DNA of 64,000 bases from the NCBI GenBank assembly GCA_039989475.1, contig JBDXHU010000006.1, positions 186,001-250,000 on the forward strand, given 5' to 3'. Position 1 is the first letter of the stretch. Every line of letters starts with the position of its first letter. Position numbers and translations under genes: made by a program. Under the pieces are notes generated by a model that was given only the letters and a program-made list of their open reading frames with translations, was not told the DNA's origin and searched no databases. This DNA is from JBDXHU01 sp039989475 (GTDB lineage Bacteria > Pseudomonadota > Gammaproteobacteria > Pseudomonadales > Halieaceae). Positions 54,654 through 63,508 of the stretch are shown here, in pieces.

Positions 54654-55639
54654 GAGATCTGCCTGGCGGCCATGGCAGCCGCCAGCCCCACCGCCTGTTG
54701 CAGGCTGCCCGGGTCAGCACCACCACGCCCGGCGAGATCCAGGGCCGTACCATGGTCCACCGAGGTGCGGATGATTGGCAGTCCCAGGGTAATGTTCACC
54801 GCGTCACCAAAACCGGCGTACTTGAGTACCGGTAGCCCCTGGTCATGGTACATGGCCAGCACCGCATCACAGCGTTGCAGGGCGGCGGGTGTAAATGCGG
54901 TATCGGCAGGCAGCGGCCCCAGCAAATTGAAACCTTCCTGACGCAATTGCTGCAGCGTGGGGCCAATGGTTTGCAGCTCTTCCTGGCCCATGTGTCCAGA
55001 TTCGCCGGCGTGGGGGTTTAGACCGAGCACCGCAATTCTGGGTTCGGCGATGGCGAAGCGCTGCTGGAGGTCCTGGCGCAGTACGGTGAGTACCCCGCGT
55101 AATCGCTGCGGGGTAACAGCAGCCGGCACCTGCGACAGTGGCAGGTGCGTGGTGAGCAGTGCCACCCGCATAGCCTCACAGGCCAGCAGCATGACCACCT
55201 GGTCGCTAGCTGTCGCCTCCGCCAGGAACTCGGTATGGCCGCTGAAGCTAATGCCGGCATCGTTGATGACTGATTTTTGCACCGGCGCGGTAGCCATTGC
55301 CTGAAACTCACCGTCCAGGCAGCCCTGGCAGGCGCGCTGCAGCATGGCAATAACATAGCTGGCATTGTCGGGGTTTAGCTCTCCGGCCTGGCAGGGGCTG
55401 CTCAACTCTACTGGCAGTACCCTCAGCGAGCCGGCGGCGCTGGCCTGTGGAGCAGCGGCCTTGTCATAGGGTAATAGTTGCAGTGGCAGGTCGAGGGCCG
55501 CGGCGCGAGATTGCAGCAGTGCCGGATCGGCGATGGCTACCAGCTCCTGCGCGTGGGCCTGCTGCGCCAACTGTACGCTCAAGTCCGGGCCAATACCCGC
55601 CGGCTCACCGGTGCTTATAGCGATGCGCAGGACCGGCAT
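54650..55639 (-). CDS. pdxA: 4-hydroxythreonine-4-phosphate dehydrogenase PdxA
   Basis: 329 residues from the ATG at 55639; an upstream extension of 57 residues is unsupported. AISTGEPAGIGPDL, FSGHTEFLAEAT, LNPHAGESGHMGQEE and MYHDQGLPVLKYAGF contain the substrate- and metal-binding residues. It oxidises 4-phosphohydroxy-threonine in vitamin B6 synthesis. 7 bases separate it from surA. Confidence 0.94.
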   Translation of the reverse strand: MPVLRIAISTGEPAGIGPDLSVQLAQQAHAQELVAIADPALLQSRAAALDLPLQLLPYDKAAAPQASAAGSLRVLPVELSSPCQAGELNPDNASYVIAMLQRACQGCLDGEFQAMATAPVQKSVINDAGISFSGHTEFLAEATASDQVVMLLACEAMRVALLTTHLPLSQVPAAVTPQRLRGVLTVLRQDLQQRFAIAEPRIAVLGLNPHAGESGHMGQEELQTIGPTLQQLRQEGFNLLGPLPADTAFTPAALQRCDAVLAMYHDQGLPVLKYAGFGDAVNITLGLPIIRTSVDHGTALDLAGRGGADPGSLQQAVGLAAAMAARQIS

Positions 55640-55646
55640 GGCGCTA

Positions 55647-56918
55647 TCACTTGATATCGACGAACGCCTCGTCGCGGATTTTGCGCAGCCATGCATCCAG
55701 CTCTTCCTGGTATTTGCGTTGGTGCAACATCTCACCGGCGCGGTTGCGTACAACCGTTTCTGACATGTCTTCCTGGCGGCGACCAAGCACCTCCAGTATG
55801 TGCCAGCCAAAATCGCTGGAAAAGGGTGCTGACACGGTATTCATTTCGGAGGAATCCATGACATTCTGGAACTCAGGCACCATTTGCCCGGGTGTTGCCC
55901 AACCGAGGTCGCCGCCTTCCTGGGCGGTGCCGATATCCTCGGAATATTCCCGCGCCAGCTCTGCGAAGTCATCACCGCCGATGATGTCTTCGCGTAATTC
56001 CGCCGCCAGTTGCCGGGTTTCTTCGCTATTGCGGATTGCTGAGGGCTTGAGCAGGATGTGGCGCACATGGGTTTGTTGCACCAGCATCTCGCCGCCGCGT
56101 TTTTCAGCGAGGTAGACCAGGTGGTAGCCGCTGGCACTGCGAATAGGGGCGGCGGTTTCACCGATTTTCAGCAGGGGAGCGGTATCGGCAAACAGGCTGG
56201 GCAGGTCATCGCGTTTGCGCCAGCCCAGGTCGCCACCGGTGAAGTCGTCGCCGCTGCCGCCGACAACCGCCTCAAAAGGCTCACCCTCACTAATACGGGT
56301 GTAGAGCTCATCCATCCGCTCTGCGACGGCCAGGTCTTCAGCCGAGCCCGGCTCTGCAGATACCGCCAGCAGCGCGTGCACCAGGTGGTATTCCTCGGCC
56401 GTCATTTTCCTGCCTTCATCTGACTCCAGGAAGTTATCGATTTCCTCATCGGTAATCTGAATGCGCTGATTGACGTTGCCTGCCTGAACGCGCTGCATGA
56501 TCAATTCATTGCGAACATCCTCGCGCATGGACTGGTAGGATTTTCCTTGCTGTTCCAGGCTTATCCGAAATTGCTCCAGCGAAATGCGGTTTTGCTGGGC
56601 AATACGATTGAGTGCCGAATTGAGCTGGGCATCGCTGATGCGCACACCGGCGCGCTGGCCCATTTGCAATTGAATGCTCTCCAGCACCAGCCGATCCAGG
56701 GTTTCTCGCACCATTGTGTCCTGGGGCGGTAATTCGCGACCCTGCCGTTCCAGAGTGCTGCGCATCAGGTAGAGCCGCTCACGCAGCTCGCTGCTCATGA
56801 TGACCTGGTCTTCCACAATAGCCACGACGGAGTCCAGAACGCGGGTCTGGGACAGCGCCGATAAGCTGCTCATCAGGCCAAAGGCGAGCCACAGGCCCGG
56901 CATCAGCTTCTTACTCAT
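55647..56918 (-). CDS. surA: Periplasmic chaperone and peptidyl-prolyl isomerase SurA
   Basis: 423 residues from the ATG at 56918, or 424 from the GTG at 56921; both overlap the lptD 3' end (8 or 11 bases). Signal peptide, then an N-terminal chaperone module (VVAIVEDQVIMSSELRERLYLM), two parvulin-type domains (around residues 170-275, GGDLGWRKRDDLPSLF, and 280-385, GGDLGWATPGQMVPEF) and a C-terminal helix. SurA carries outer-membrane proteins, including LptD, so the coupling is functionally sensible. Confidence 0.94.
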   Translation of the reverse strand: MSKKLMPGLWLAFGLMSSLSALSQTRVLDSVVAIVEDQVIMSSELRERLYLMRSTLERQGRELPPQDTMVRETLDRLVLESIQLQMGQRAGVRISDAQLNSALNRIAQQNRISLEQFRISLEQQGKSYQSMREDVRNELIMQRVQAGNVNQRIQITDEEIDNFLESDEGRKMTAEEYHLVHALLAVSAEPGSAEDLAVAERMDELYTRISEGEPFEAVVGGSGDDFTGGDLGWRKRDDLPSLFADTAPLLKIGETAAPIRSASGYHLVYLAEKRGGEMLVQQTHVRHILLKPSAIRNSEETRQLAAELREDIIGGDDFAELAREYSEDIGTAQEGGDLGWATPGQMVPEFQNVMDSSEMNTVSAPFSSDFGWHILEVLGRRQEDMSETVVRNRAGEMLHQRKYQEELDAWLRKIRDEAFVDIK

Positions 56919-59346
56919 CACGATCTTCGTATCCTCGAATAAACTCTTCCAGCATATCGGTAACCCGGGTGCCTACGCCGCCGAGCCCCTTGAGCTGGAA
57001 TTCTATGTAAGTTGCATTTTCATATTCGACCAGACTGGTCACATCCCGACCATTTTTCTGGTCGAGGAAGCGCTGGTGCACGATTCGCGTGCGCCAGCAG
57101 CAGTTATTGTACTCTATTCCAAACATATCATTGATACGTTCACTGTCTTCCAGGTCATACAGGCTGCGGAGAAACAGACTCCACTCCCTATTGACCGGGA
57201 AATAGGTGGAAATATCCACCTGTTCTAGGTCGGCGCCATTATTACTGGTGCCGCGATTGCGCCGAAAGCTGTAGCCCAGGTTGAAGATCATGCGCCCGGT
57301 GCCGCTATAGGATAATTGCGCACTGGTCTGGTCCAGCTCATCTTCGTCTGTATTCCACAGCCAGGAGGAGCGGAGGCTGAGGTCCTCCCTGGGTGATACA
57401 CCAAATTCCAGGGCGATTGCTGAGCTGCCCTCAAAATCCGCGTCGCTGGCCGCGCCAACATTCACCCGTCGGTCGTCGAAGTAATAGATCTGGCCGATGC
57501 TGGCGTAGAGCTTCTCGCTGCCTGTGTCGGTGTCGATAAAGCGAGTAGTGATGCCCGCCGAAACCTGGTTGGCGTCGTCGATGCGGTCCTGGCCGGAAAA
57601 GCGGGTCTCGCGGAACAACTGGTTGTAAGTGAAGGTCAGTTCACTGGTATCGAAGTCAGGCAGGCCGTCCTGTTCCTCGAAGTCAGACCAGAGATAGAAC
57701 AGTCTGGGTTCCAGGGTCTGCAGGCCCCAGGCGGTATCGCGTTCGAAGTACAGCCCGCCGTCCAGGCTAAACAGCGGCGCGCCAACATCGGGCGTGTCAT
57801 CCTGCTGCTGCTCGAAGAGTATATCGTCGTCCAGGTCATAATTGAGTTGGCGGTATTTGGCCGTCGGTGTGAGGAAGCCCCACAGCCACTGCATGGGATA
57901 GTTAGCCCCGACCGCGTTGTATAGCCGGTGACCGGTGAGGTCTTCGCCGTGATCAAAATAGGCGTAGCTGCTGTCCAGTAGCAGGTTGGGTGCGAAGAGC
58001 TCCGGGGCTGCGCCCCGCTTCAGGGAGAGCTGGGGCAGCTTGCTGTAGGGATCGTTCTCCACATCCCGGGCTATGGTTTGGAATTCTTCAAGTCGCAGGC
58101 TGGCCAACCAGTTGTCGCCCAGGTAGTCGACCTCACCAGCCTGTAGCAGGTAGGTGGACTGCGTCAGCTCAAGTGAGGTGGTGCCGATATCACTGAAATA
58201 TTCATCGTCTGCGGTCTTGGTGAAATCAATATTGGTACGAAAGCGTTTTTTGAACAAGCCGTACTGCTCCACTGCTGCCAGCCAGCGGTCGCCGTCTCTA
58301 TCCGGAAACTCATCCTGGTACTCATCGTCGCCGCCGATCCAGGCACCACCCACCTCCCAGTAGCCGAGCTGGTGGCTGAGGTAGCGCATTTCCAGCTCGG
58401 TTAACAAGCCGCGATCGGCAATAAAGCGGGGCGTCAGGGTAGCGTCATAGTTCGGCGCCAGGTTGAAATAATAGGGTGTCGCCACATCCAGGCCGCCGTT
58501 GGAGTCGTTGCCAACTTCTGGCCACAGGAAGCCTGACTTGCGCCGGTCATCAATCGGGAAGCGCAGGTAGGGCGTATACAGCACCGGCACGCCGCCCATT
58601 TCGATCTTGGCGTCGCGGGCGGTCGCCACACCTTCTTCCAGGTCTATTTCCAGTTCGCCGGAGTGCAGCATCCAGCTATCCTGCTGCGGCGGACAGTATG
58701 TGTAGTAGCTGTCATCGAGTTCGATAATGCCGTCTTCCCGTCGCACCACCAGGTCGGCACCGCCGTGCACATGGGATTCGTGCACCACCAGTTGGGCGGC
58801 GGTGAGGCTGGCCGCACCGGTTTCCGAGTAGAAGGTGCCGGTAGCGCCACGGATTAACAGTCCGGGTTCCCGCAGTTCCACATCTCCCAGCAGGGTGCCG
58901 CGGCCGGTTACCCGGTCGTACTCGGCGTCGGCTGCACGAATGACCCGGTAGCCCTGCTGTGCTTCCACGCCGCCACTGAGGCGAACAATATCGCCTTCCA
59001 GTTCAGAGCGTTCGGCGGTCGCTTCTATGTCAGCCAGGGCGGGGTCCTGGGAGGTGTCGCTGTCGCGCAGGGGGTCGAGGTAACTACCCTGGCAGCGCTG
59101 GCTGCGCAGTCCCGCTTCGCCCTCGGTGACAGTGGCTGTCCAGTCGAGCCGGGGGTAGGCTTTGTCGCAAGAGCCCTCGGCTTCTTGCTGGCTTGCCCCG
59201 GGCGCTTTATCCTGAGCCGAGACTGGCAGGCTACACAGCGGGATTGCCAGGCACAGGGCGCGCGCGGCCACGGCTGTAGCGAGTCGCCACAGGCCAGCGG
59301 TTCGCGGCATTGTTACCGGAGTAGACATGAATGATGTATAGGACAA
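56911..59346 (-). CDS. lptD: LPS assembly outer-membrane protein LptD
   Basis: 811 residues. Signal peptide (about 14-45, the true start may be M7 or M13), a periplasmic LptA-like jellyroll (about 90-240: VIRAADAEYDRVTGRGTLLG, LLIRGATGTFYSETGAASL), and a 26-strand barrel (about 270-790). Cysteines occur in GSCDK and QRCQG near the N-terminus and in the YNNCCW pair near the C-terminus, as needed for the inter-domain disulfides of LptD. It inserts LPS into the outer leaflet with LptE. It starts divergently from amgK. Confidence 0.95.
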   Translation of the reverse strand: MSYTSFMSTPVTMPRTAGLWRLATAVAARALCLAIPLCSLPVSAQDKAPGASQQEAEGSCDKAYPRLDWTATVTEGEAGLRSQRCQGSYLDPLRDSDTSQDPALADIEATAERSELEGDIVRLSGGVEAQQGYRVIRAADAEYDRVTGRGTLLGDVELREPGLLIRGATGTFYSETGAASLTAAQLVVHESHVHGGADLVVRREDGIIELDDSYYTYCPPQQDSWMLHSGELEIDLEEGVATARDAKIEMGGVPVLYTPYLRFPIDDRRKSGFLWPEVGNDSNGGLDVATPYYFNLAPNYDATLTPRFIADRGLLTELEMRYLSHQLGYWEVGGAWIGGDDEYQDEFPDRDGDRWLAAVEQYGLFKKRFRTNIDFTKTADDEYFSDIGTTSLELTQSTYLLQAGEVDYLGDNWLASLRLEEFQTIARDVENDPYSKLPQLSLKRGAAPELFAPNLLLDSSYAYFDHGEDLTGHRLYNAVGANYPMQWLWGFLTPTAKYRQLNYDLDDDILFEQQQDDTPDVGAPLFSLDGGLYFERDTAWGLQTLEPRLFYLWSDFEEQDGLPDFDTSELTFTYNQLFRETRFSGQDRIDDANQVSAGITTRFIDTDTGSEKLYASIGQIYYFDDRRVNVGAASDADFEGSSAIALEFGVSPREDLSLRSSWLWNTDEDELDQTSAQLSYSGTGRMIFNLGYSFRRNRGTSNNGADLEQVDISTYFPVNREWSLFLRSLYDLEDSERINDMFGIEYNNCCWRTRIVHQRFLDQKNGRDVTSLVEYENATYIEFQLKGLGGVGTRVTDMLEEFIRGYEDRDE

Positions 59347-59404
59347 TCTGGCGTTTTTGGAGAACCGCGATGATAAAGCATTCTCGGCTGGCTTGCCTGT
59401 ATTA

Positions 59405-60421
59405 ATGGACCCCAGGCAGGAGCAATTGCGGGACTGGGCGCTGCAGAGTTTGGCGCAGCCGGCTGCCGGGAGCCAGTGGACAGCGGTGGCAGGTGACGCC
59501 AGTGGGCGACGCTATTTTCGCCTGCAGTTGGGCGCAGCCAGCTGGATCTGTGTCGACACACCGCCGGCAACAGAGAAAAATCCCGCTTTTCTCCACATTC
59601 GCGAATTGCTCGCCGCGGCCGGTTTGCCGGTACCCCAGCTGCATGCTGCCGAGCTTGAGCGAGGCTTCCTGTTGCTACAGGACCTTGGCGACACCCTCCT
59701 GTTTGACCGGCTGTCACTCGCCAGTCCGGCGCACAGCTATGACCCTGCATTTGGCCTGCTGCAGACTCTGCAGGGCATTGATGGCGCAGGCTCCGGCCTG
59801 GAGCTTTATTCGGCGGCAATTTTGCGCGAGGAGTTTTCCAGGTTTTACCAATGGTTTTGCCTGGCCTGGCTGCAGCTGGATGCCGGTGAGGAGGATGCCG
59901 CCCTGGTGCGGGATTTTGGTGAAATGCTGATTGACGCTGCCTCTGCACAGCCTCAGGTCCTGGTGCACCGGGACTATCACAGTCGCAACCTGCTGGTGCA
60001 GGCCGACGATTCGCTGGCAATCATCGATTTCCAGGACGCGGTCATCGGTCCGCTCTGTTACGACCTGGTGTCACTGCTGCGTGACTGTTATATCCGCTGG
60101 CCCGCGGCGCAGGTGCGCAGCTGGGCCCTGGACTACCGCCAGCGATTATTGTCCCTGGGCAGGCCCGCGGGCGAGGATGAAGACAGCTTCTTGCGCTGGT
60201 TTGACTGGGTCGGCCTGCACCGACACATCAAGGTGCTGGGCAATTTTACCCGTCTCTCCTTGCGGGACGGCAAGCATGGTTACCTGTCTGATATTCCAAT
60301 GGTGCTGGACTATGTGCGGGAGGTGTTGGCCGCTTACCCGGAATTAGACAATTTCCGTGCATGGTTTGATACCCGCTTGCAGCCGCTTATCGCTGAGCAG
60401 GAATGGGTGGCAGGCGCATGA
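59405..60421 (+). CDS. amgK: N-acetylmuramate/N-acetylglucosamine kinase AmgK
   Basis: 338 residues from the ATG at 59405, with an in-frame TTG at 59357 as an alternative; neither has a good ribosome site, so a leaderless transcript is possible. APH-type kinase: RRYFRLQLGAASWICVDTPP (nucleotide loop), ALVHRDYHSRNLLVQADDSL with the catalytic Asp and Asn, and IIDFQDAVIGPLCYDLVSLL with the metal-binding Asp. It phosphorylates MurNAc in peptidoglycan salvage, bypassing MurA (the fosfomycin-resistant route known in pseudomonads). The stop overlaps murU by 4 bases. Confidence 0.88.
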   Translation: MDPRQEQLRDWALQSLAQPAAGSQWTAVAGDASGRRYFRLQLGAASWICVDTPPATEKNPAFLHIRELLAAAGLPVPQLHAAELERGFLLLQDLGDTLLFDRLSLASPAHSYDPAFGLLQTLQGIDGAGSGLELYSAAILREEFSRFYQWFCLAWLQLDAGEEDAALVRDFGEMLIDAASAQPQVLVHRDYHSRNLLVQADDSLAIIDFQDAVIGPLCYDLVSLLRDCYIRWPAAQVRSWALDYRQRLLSLGRPAGEDEDSFLRWFDWVGLHRHIKVLGNFTRLSLRDGKHGYLSDIPMVLDYVREVLAAYPELDNFRAWFDTRLQPLIAEQEWVAGA

Positions 60422-61098
60422 AGGCCATGATTCTGGCGGCCGGTCGCGGCGAGCGTATGAGGCCGCTGACTGATACCGTGCCCAAGCCATTGCTGCCGCT
60501 GGCCGGCAAGCCCCTGATCCAGCACCATGTGGAAGCCCTGGTGGCAGCGGGTTTCACCGAACTGGTCATCAATGTGTCCTGGTTGGGCGCGCAAATAGAG
60601 AGCTTTTTCCAGCAGCATGACTTTGGCTGCCAGATTCACTGGTCAAGGGAAGCAGAGCCGCTGGAGACCGCCGGTGGCATTATCCAGGCCCTGCCACTGC
60701 TGGGGTCCGAACCCTTTGCCCTGGTCAATGCTGATACCTGGACCGATTATCCCCGCCGACAGCTGCGAGCTGTGGGCAACTGTCCGCAAGACGGTGCCCA
60801 CCTGGTACTGGTCGATAATCCGCCCCAGCACCCGGCGGGAGATTTCCGCCTGGGCCTGGAAGGCCTGGTGCTAACGCGCAGTGACGACGCGGAGTCGACA
60901 CTGACTTACGCGGGCCTGGGCATCTATAGCCCCGGCATATTCGCCGGCAGCCAGCCGGGCCGGCAGCCGCTGCTGCCATTCTTGCAGGCCGCAATAGGCG
61001 AAAGCAGGCTCAGGGGTGAACATTACCGTGGGTCCTGGCACGATGTGGGCAGTCCCCAGCGATTGGCCGCGCTGGATGCGAGTCTGGGCATACATTAG
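60418..61098 (+). CDS. murU: N-acetylmuramate alpha-1-phosphate uridylyltransferase MurU
   Basis: 226 residues from the ATG at 60418 in an ATGA overlap with amgK. AMILAAGRGERMRPLTDTVPKPLLPLAGKPLI is the nucleotidyltransferase signature, and LETAGGIIQALPLL and LVNADTWTDYP contain the sugar- and metal-site residues. It makes UDP-MurNAc from MurNAc-1-phosphate, the second salvage step after AmgK. Confidence 0.9.
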   Translation: MKAMILAAGRGERMRPLTDTVPKPLLPLAGKPLIQHHVEALVAAGFTELVINVSWLGAQIESFFQQHDFGCQIHWSREAEPLETAGGIIQALPLLGSEPFALVNADTWTDYPRRQLRAVGNCPQDGAHLVLVDNPPQHPAGDFRLGLEGLVLTRSDDAESTLTYAGLGIYSPGIFAGSQPGRQPLLPFLQAAIGESRLRGEHYRGSWHDVGSPQRLAALDASLGIH

Positions 61099-61138
61099 AA
61101 TGCCGGCTTCGCCGCGAGCATTGAGCTGAGTAAGCAGT

Positions 61139-61819
61139 ATGAGTGATTTCCTTATAGCCCCCTCCATTCTGTCGGCCAACTTTGCCCGCCTGGGCGAAGA
61201 GGTCGATGCCGTGCTTGCCGCCGGCGCTGACATTGTTCACTTCGACGTAATGGACAACCACTACGTACCCAATCTCACGATTGGCCCGATGGTGTGCAAG
61301 GCATTGCGTGACCATGGCGTGACCGCGCCCATTGACGTGCACCTGATGGTAAGCCCGGTGGATCGCCTGATCGGCGATTTTGCCGAGGCCGGTGCTAGCT
61401 ACATTACCTTTCACCCTGACGCGTCAGTGCACGTTGACCGGTCATTGCAGATGATTCGCGCTGCGGGCTGCAAGGCCGGGCTGGTGTTCAATCCCGCGGC
61501 GGGTCTGGACGCGCTGCGCTACGTTATGGACAAGGTGGATATGATTTTGCTGATGTCGGTTAACCCTGGTTTCGGCGGGCAGAAATTCATTCCCGGAACG
61601 CTGGATAAGCTGCGCGAGGCCCGGGCCCTGATCGAGGCCAGTGGACTGGATATTCGCCTGGAGATTGATGGTGGCGTTTCCGCGGCAAATATTCGCGAGA
61701 TTGCTGAGGCCGGCGCCGATACCTTTGTGGCCGGTTCAGCCATATTCAACAGCGCCGATTATGTCGAGACCATCGCCGCCCTGCGGGAGCAACTTGCCGC
61801 CGCCAGCGGCGTTGCGTAA
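61139..61819 (+). CDS. rpe: Ribulose-phosphate 3-epimerase
   Basis: 226 residues. TIM barrel with IAPSILSANFARLGEEVDAV, VHFDVMDNHYVPNLTIGP, metal/catalytic segments DVHLMVSPVDR and MSVNPGFGGQKFI, and LEIDGGVSAANIREI. It interconverts ribulose 5-phosphate and xylulose 5-phosphate. No phosphoglycolate phosphatase gene separates it from the trp genes, unlike the rpe-gph-trpE order in some relatives. Confidence 0.95.
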   Translation: MSDFLIAPSILSANFARLGEEVDAVLAAGADIVHFDVMDNHYVPNLTIGPMVCKALRDHGVTAPIDVHLMVSPVDRLIGDFAEAGASYITFHPDASVHVDRSLQMIRAAGCKAGLVFNPAAGLDALRYVMDKVDMILLMSVNPGFGGQKFIPGTLDKLREARALIEASGLDIRLEIDGGVSAANIREIAEAGADTFVAGSAIFNSADYVETIAALREQLAAASGVA

Positions 61820-61867
61820 GGCCGGCGCTCAGGTACAATGAGCCCTCTGAAAATCCTGGAGAACGCT

Positions 61868-61936
61868 GTGCAAACAGCAGGAGAAAAATTCGTCGACGCC
61901 CTGTCGATGCGTGCGGTGACCCGCTGGCGATGGTAG
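61868..61936 (+). CDS. trpL: trp operon leader peptide TrpL
   Basis: 22 codons from a GTG at 61868, with GGAG 6 bases upstream, to a TAG at 61934. It ends TRWRW, so Trp codons lie at 61925-61927 and 61931-61933. Its position, 54 bases upstream of trpE, and its two C-terminal Trp codons are those of an attenuation leader. Confidence 0.8.
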   Translation: MQTAGEKFVDALSMRAVTRWRW

Positions 61937-61983
61937 CCCGGGCTTCACACAGCTATTGAATTTTTCCAGTTTTTCTCCGAGGA
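61880..61983 (+). promoter_or_regulatory. Putative trp attenuation region
   Basis: Complementary segments that cannot all form at once: GGAGAAAAA (61880-61888, inside the leader gene) can pair with TTTTTCTCC (61970-61978, 9 bp) next to the trpE ribosome site (GAGGA, 61979-61983), or AAAAATTC (61884-61891) can pair with GAATTTTT (61958-61965, 8 bp). GTGACCCG (61916-61923) and CGGG-CT-TCAC (61939-61948) form a hairpin whose loop holds the two Trp codons. Ribosome stalling there should switch the pairing. Whether the switch acts on transcription or on trpE translation is not settled. Confidence 0.6.
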
Positions 61984-61989
61984 CGTCTC

Positions 61990-63504
61990 ATGACCCCGCA
62001 ACAGTTTGCCGCTTTGGCAGCACAGGATTACAACCGTATACCGGTCAGCCGCGAGGTGTTGGCCGACACCGAAACACCTCTCAGCGCCTATCTTAAACTG
62101 GCCAAGGGCCCCTACTCCTACCTGCTGGAGTCAGTGCAGGGCGGCGAAAAGTGGGGTCGCTATTCCATTATCGGTTTGCCCTGTCGCAATCGCCTGCGGG
62201 TGCGCGGCTACACGGTAGAGTTACTGGAAGCCGACGCGGTGGTGGAAAGCCACGAAGTGGAGGACCCGCTGGCCTTCGTAGAAAGCTTTTGCCAACGTTT
62301 CCGTATGCCAGAGCTGGAGGGCTTGCCGGTGTTCCATGGCGGCCTGGTCGGTTACTTTGGCTATGACACGGTACGCTATGTGGAGCCACGTTTACGCGCG
62401 GGAATGCCAGCGGATGAGCTGGGTGTGCCGGATATCCTGTTGATGGTATCCGATGAAATCGTGGTCTTTGATAACCTGGCCGGCACCGTGCAACTGGTGG
62501 TGACCGTGGATCCCGGGCAGGAAGCTTCGCCGGAGCTGGCCTGGCAGCAGGCCCAGTCACGACTGGACCAACTGGTCGAGCGCCTGCGCTTGCCCACTCC
62601 CCAGCCCGGCGCTATAGACCTGGCCGCCGCGCAACAATCGCGGGCGGAGGAGGTCATCGCCGAGAACGAATACCGCTCACATTTCACCGAGGCGCAGTAT
62701 TTCGAGGCGGTGGACCAGATCAAGGAATACATACTCGCCGGTGATGTCATGCAGGTGGTGCCATCCCAGCGGCTCAGCTTGCCATTCAAGCAGCCGCCGA
62801 TCGACTTATACCGGGCTTTGCGCAATCTGAATCCCTCGCCTTATATGTACTACCTGGACCTGGACGATTTCCATATTGTCGGGTCCTCGCCGGAAATCCT
62901 GGCGCGGCTGGAGCAGGGCACAGTAACCGTGCGACCGATTGCCGGTACCCGGCGCCGCGGCCACAACGAGGAGGAGGACCAGGCTTTCGAAGCTGAGCTG
63001 TTGGCCGACCCCAAGGAAATCGCCGAACACCTGATGTTGATCGACCTCGGTCGCAATGATGTCGGTCGTATCGCCAACACCGGCAGTGTTGAGTTGACCG
63101 ACAAGATGGTGGTCGAGCGCTACTCCCATGTGATGCATATTGTCTCCAACGTGACCGGTGAGCTGAAGCCAGAACACTCGGCGATTGATGTTTTGCGCGC
63201 CTCCTTACCCGCCGGCACTCTCAGTGGAGCGCCCAAAATACGGGCCATGGAGATCATCGATGAGTTGGAGCCGGTCAAGCGCTGTGTCTACGGCGGCGCG
63301 GTTGGGTATATTTCCTGGCAGGGGGATATGGACACGGCGATTGCGATCCGCACTGCCGTGATCAAGGATGACGTGCTGTATATTCAGGCCGGTGGTGGCG
63401 TGGTGGCAGATTCCGTGCCGCGGCTGGAGTACAAGGAAACCATGAACAAGGCGCGGGCGATGTTTCGCGCCGCCGCCATGGTCCAGTCGGCTGCGGAGGG
63501 GTGA
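61990..63504 (+). CDS. trpE: Anthranilate synthase component I TrpE
   Basis: 504 residues. The N-terminal part has the Trp-feedback region (LAKGPYSYLLESVQGGEKWG), and the chorismate-binding domain includes VVPSQRLSLPF, VGSSPEILARLEQGTVTVRPIAGTR, LMLIDLGRNDVGRIANTGSV, and LPAGTLSGAPKIRAMEIIDELE. It makes anthranilate from chorismate and glutamine-derived ammonia with TrpG, the next gene. Expression should follow the leader at 61868-61936. The start has GAGGA 6 bases upstream. Confidence 0.96.
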   Translation: MTPQQFAALAAQDYNRIPVSREVLADTETPLSAYLKLAKGPYSYLLESVQGGEKWGRYSIIGLPCRNRLRVRGYTVELLEADAVVESHEVEDPLAFVESFCQRFRMPELEGLPVFHGGLVGYFGYDTVRYVEPRLRAGMPADELGVPDILLMVSDEIVVFDNLAGTVQLVVTVDPGQEASPELAWQQAQSRLDQLVERLRLPTPQPGAIDLAAAQQSRAEEVIAENEYRSHFTEAQYFEAVDQIKEYILAGDVMQVVPSQRLSLPFKQPPIDLYRALRNLNPSPYMYYLDLDDFHIVGSSPEILARLEQGTVTVRPIAGTRRRGHNEEEDQAFEAELLADPKEIAEHLMLIDLGRNDVGRIANTGSVELTDKMVVERYSHVMHIVSNVTGELKPEHSAIDVLRASLPAGTLSGAPKIRAMEIIDELEPVKRCVYGGAVGYISWQGDMDTAIAIRTAVIKDDVLYIQAGGGVVADSVPRLEYKETMNKARAMFRAAAMVQSAAEG

Positions 63505-63508
63505 TGAC

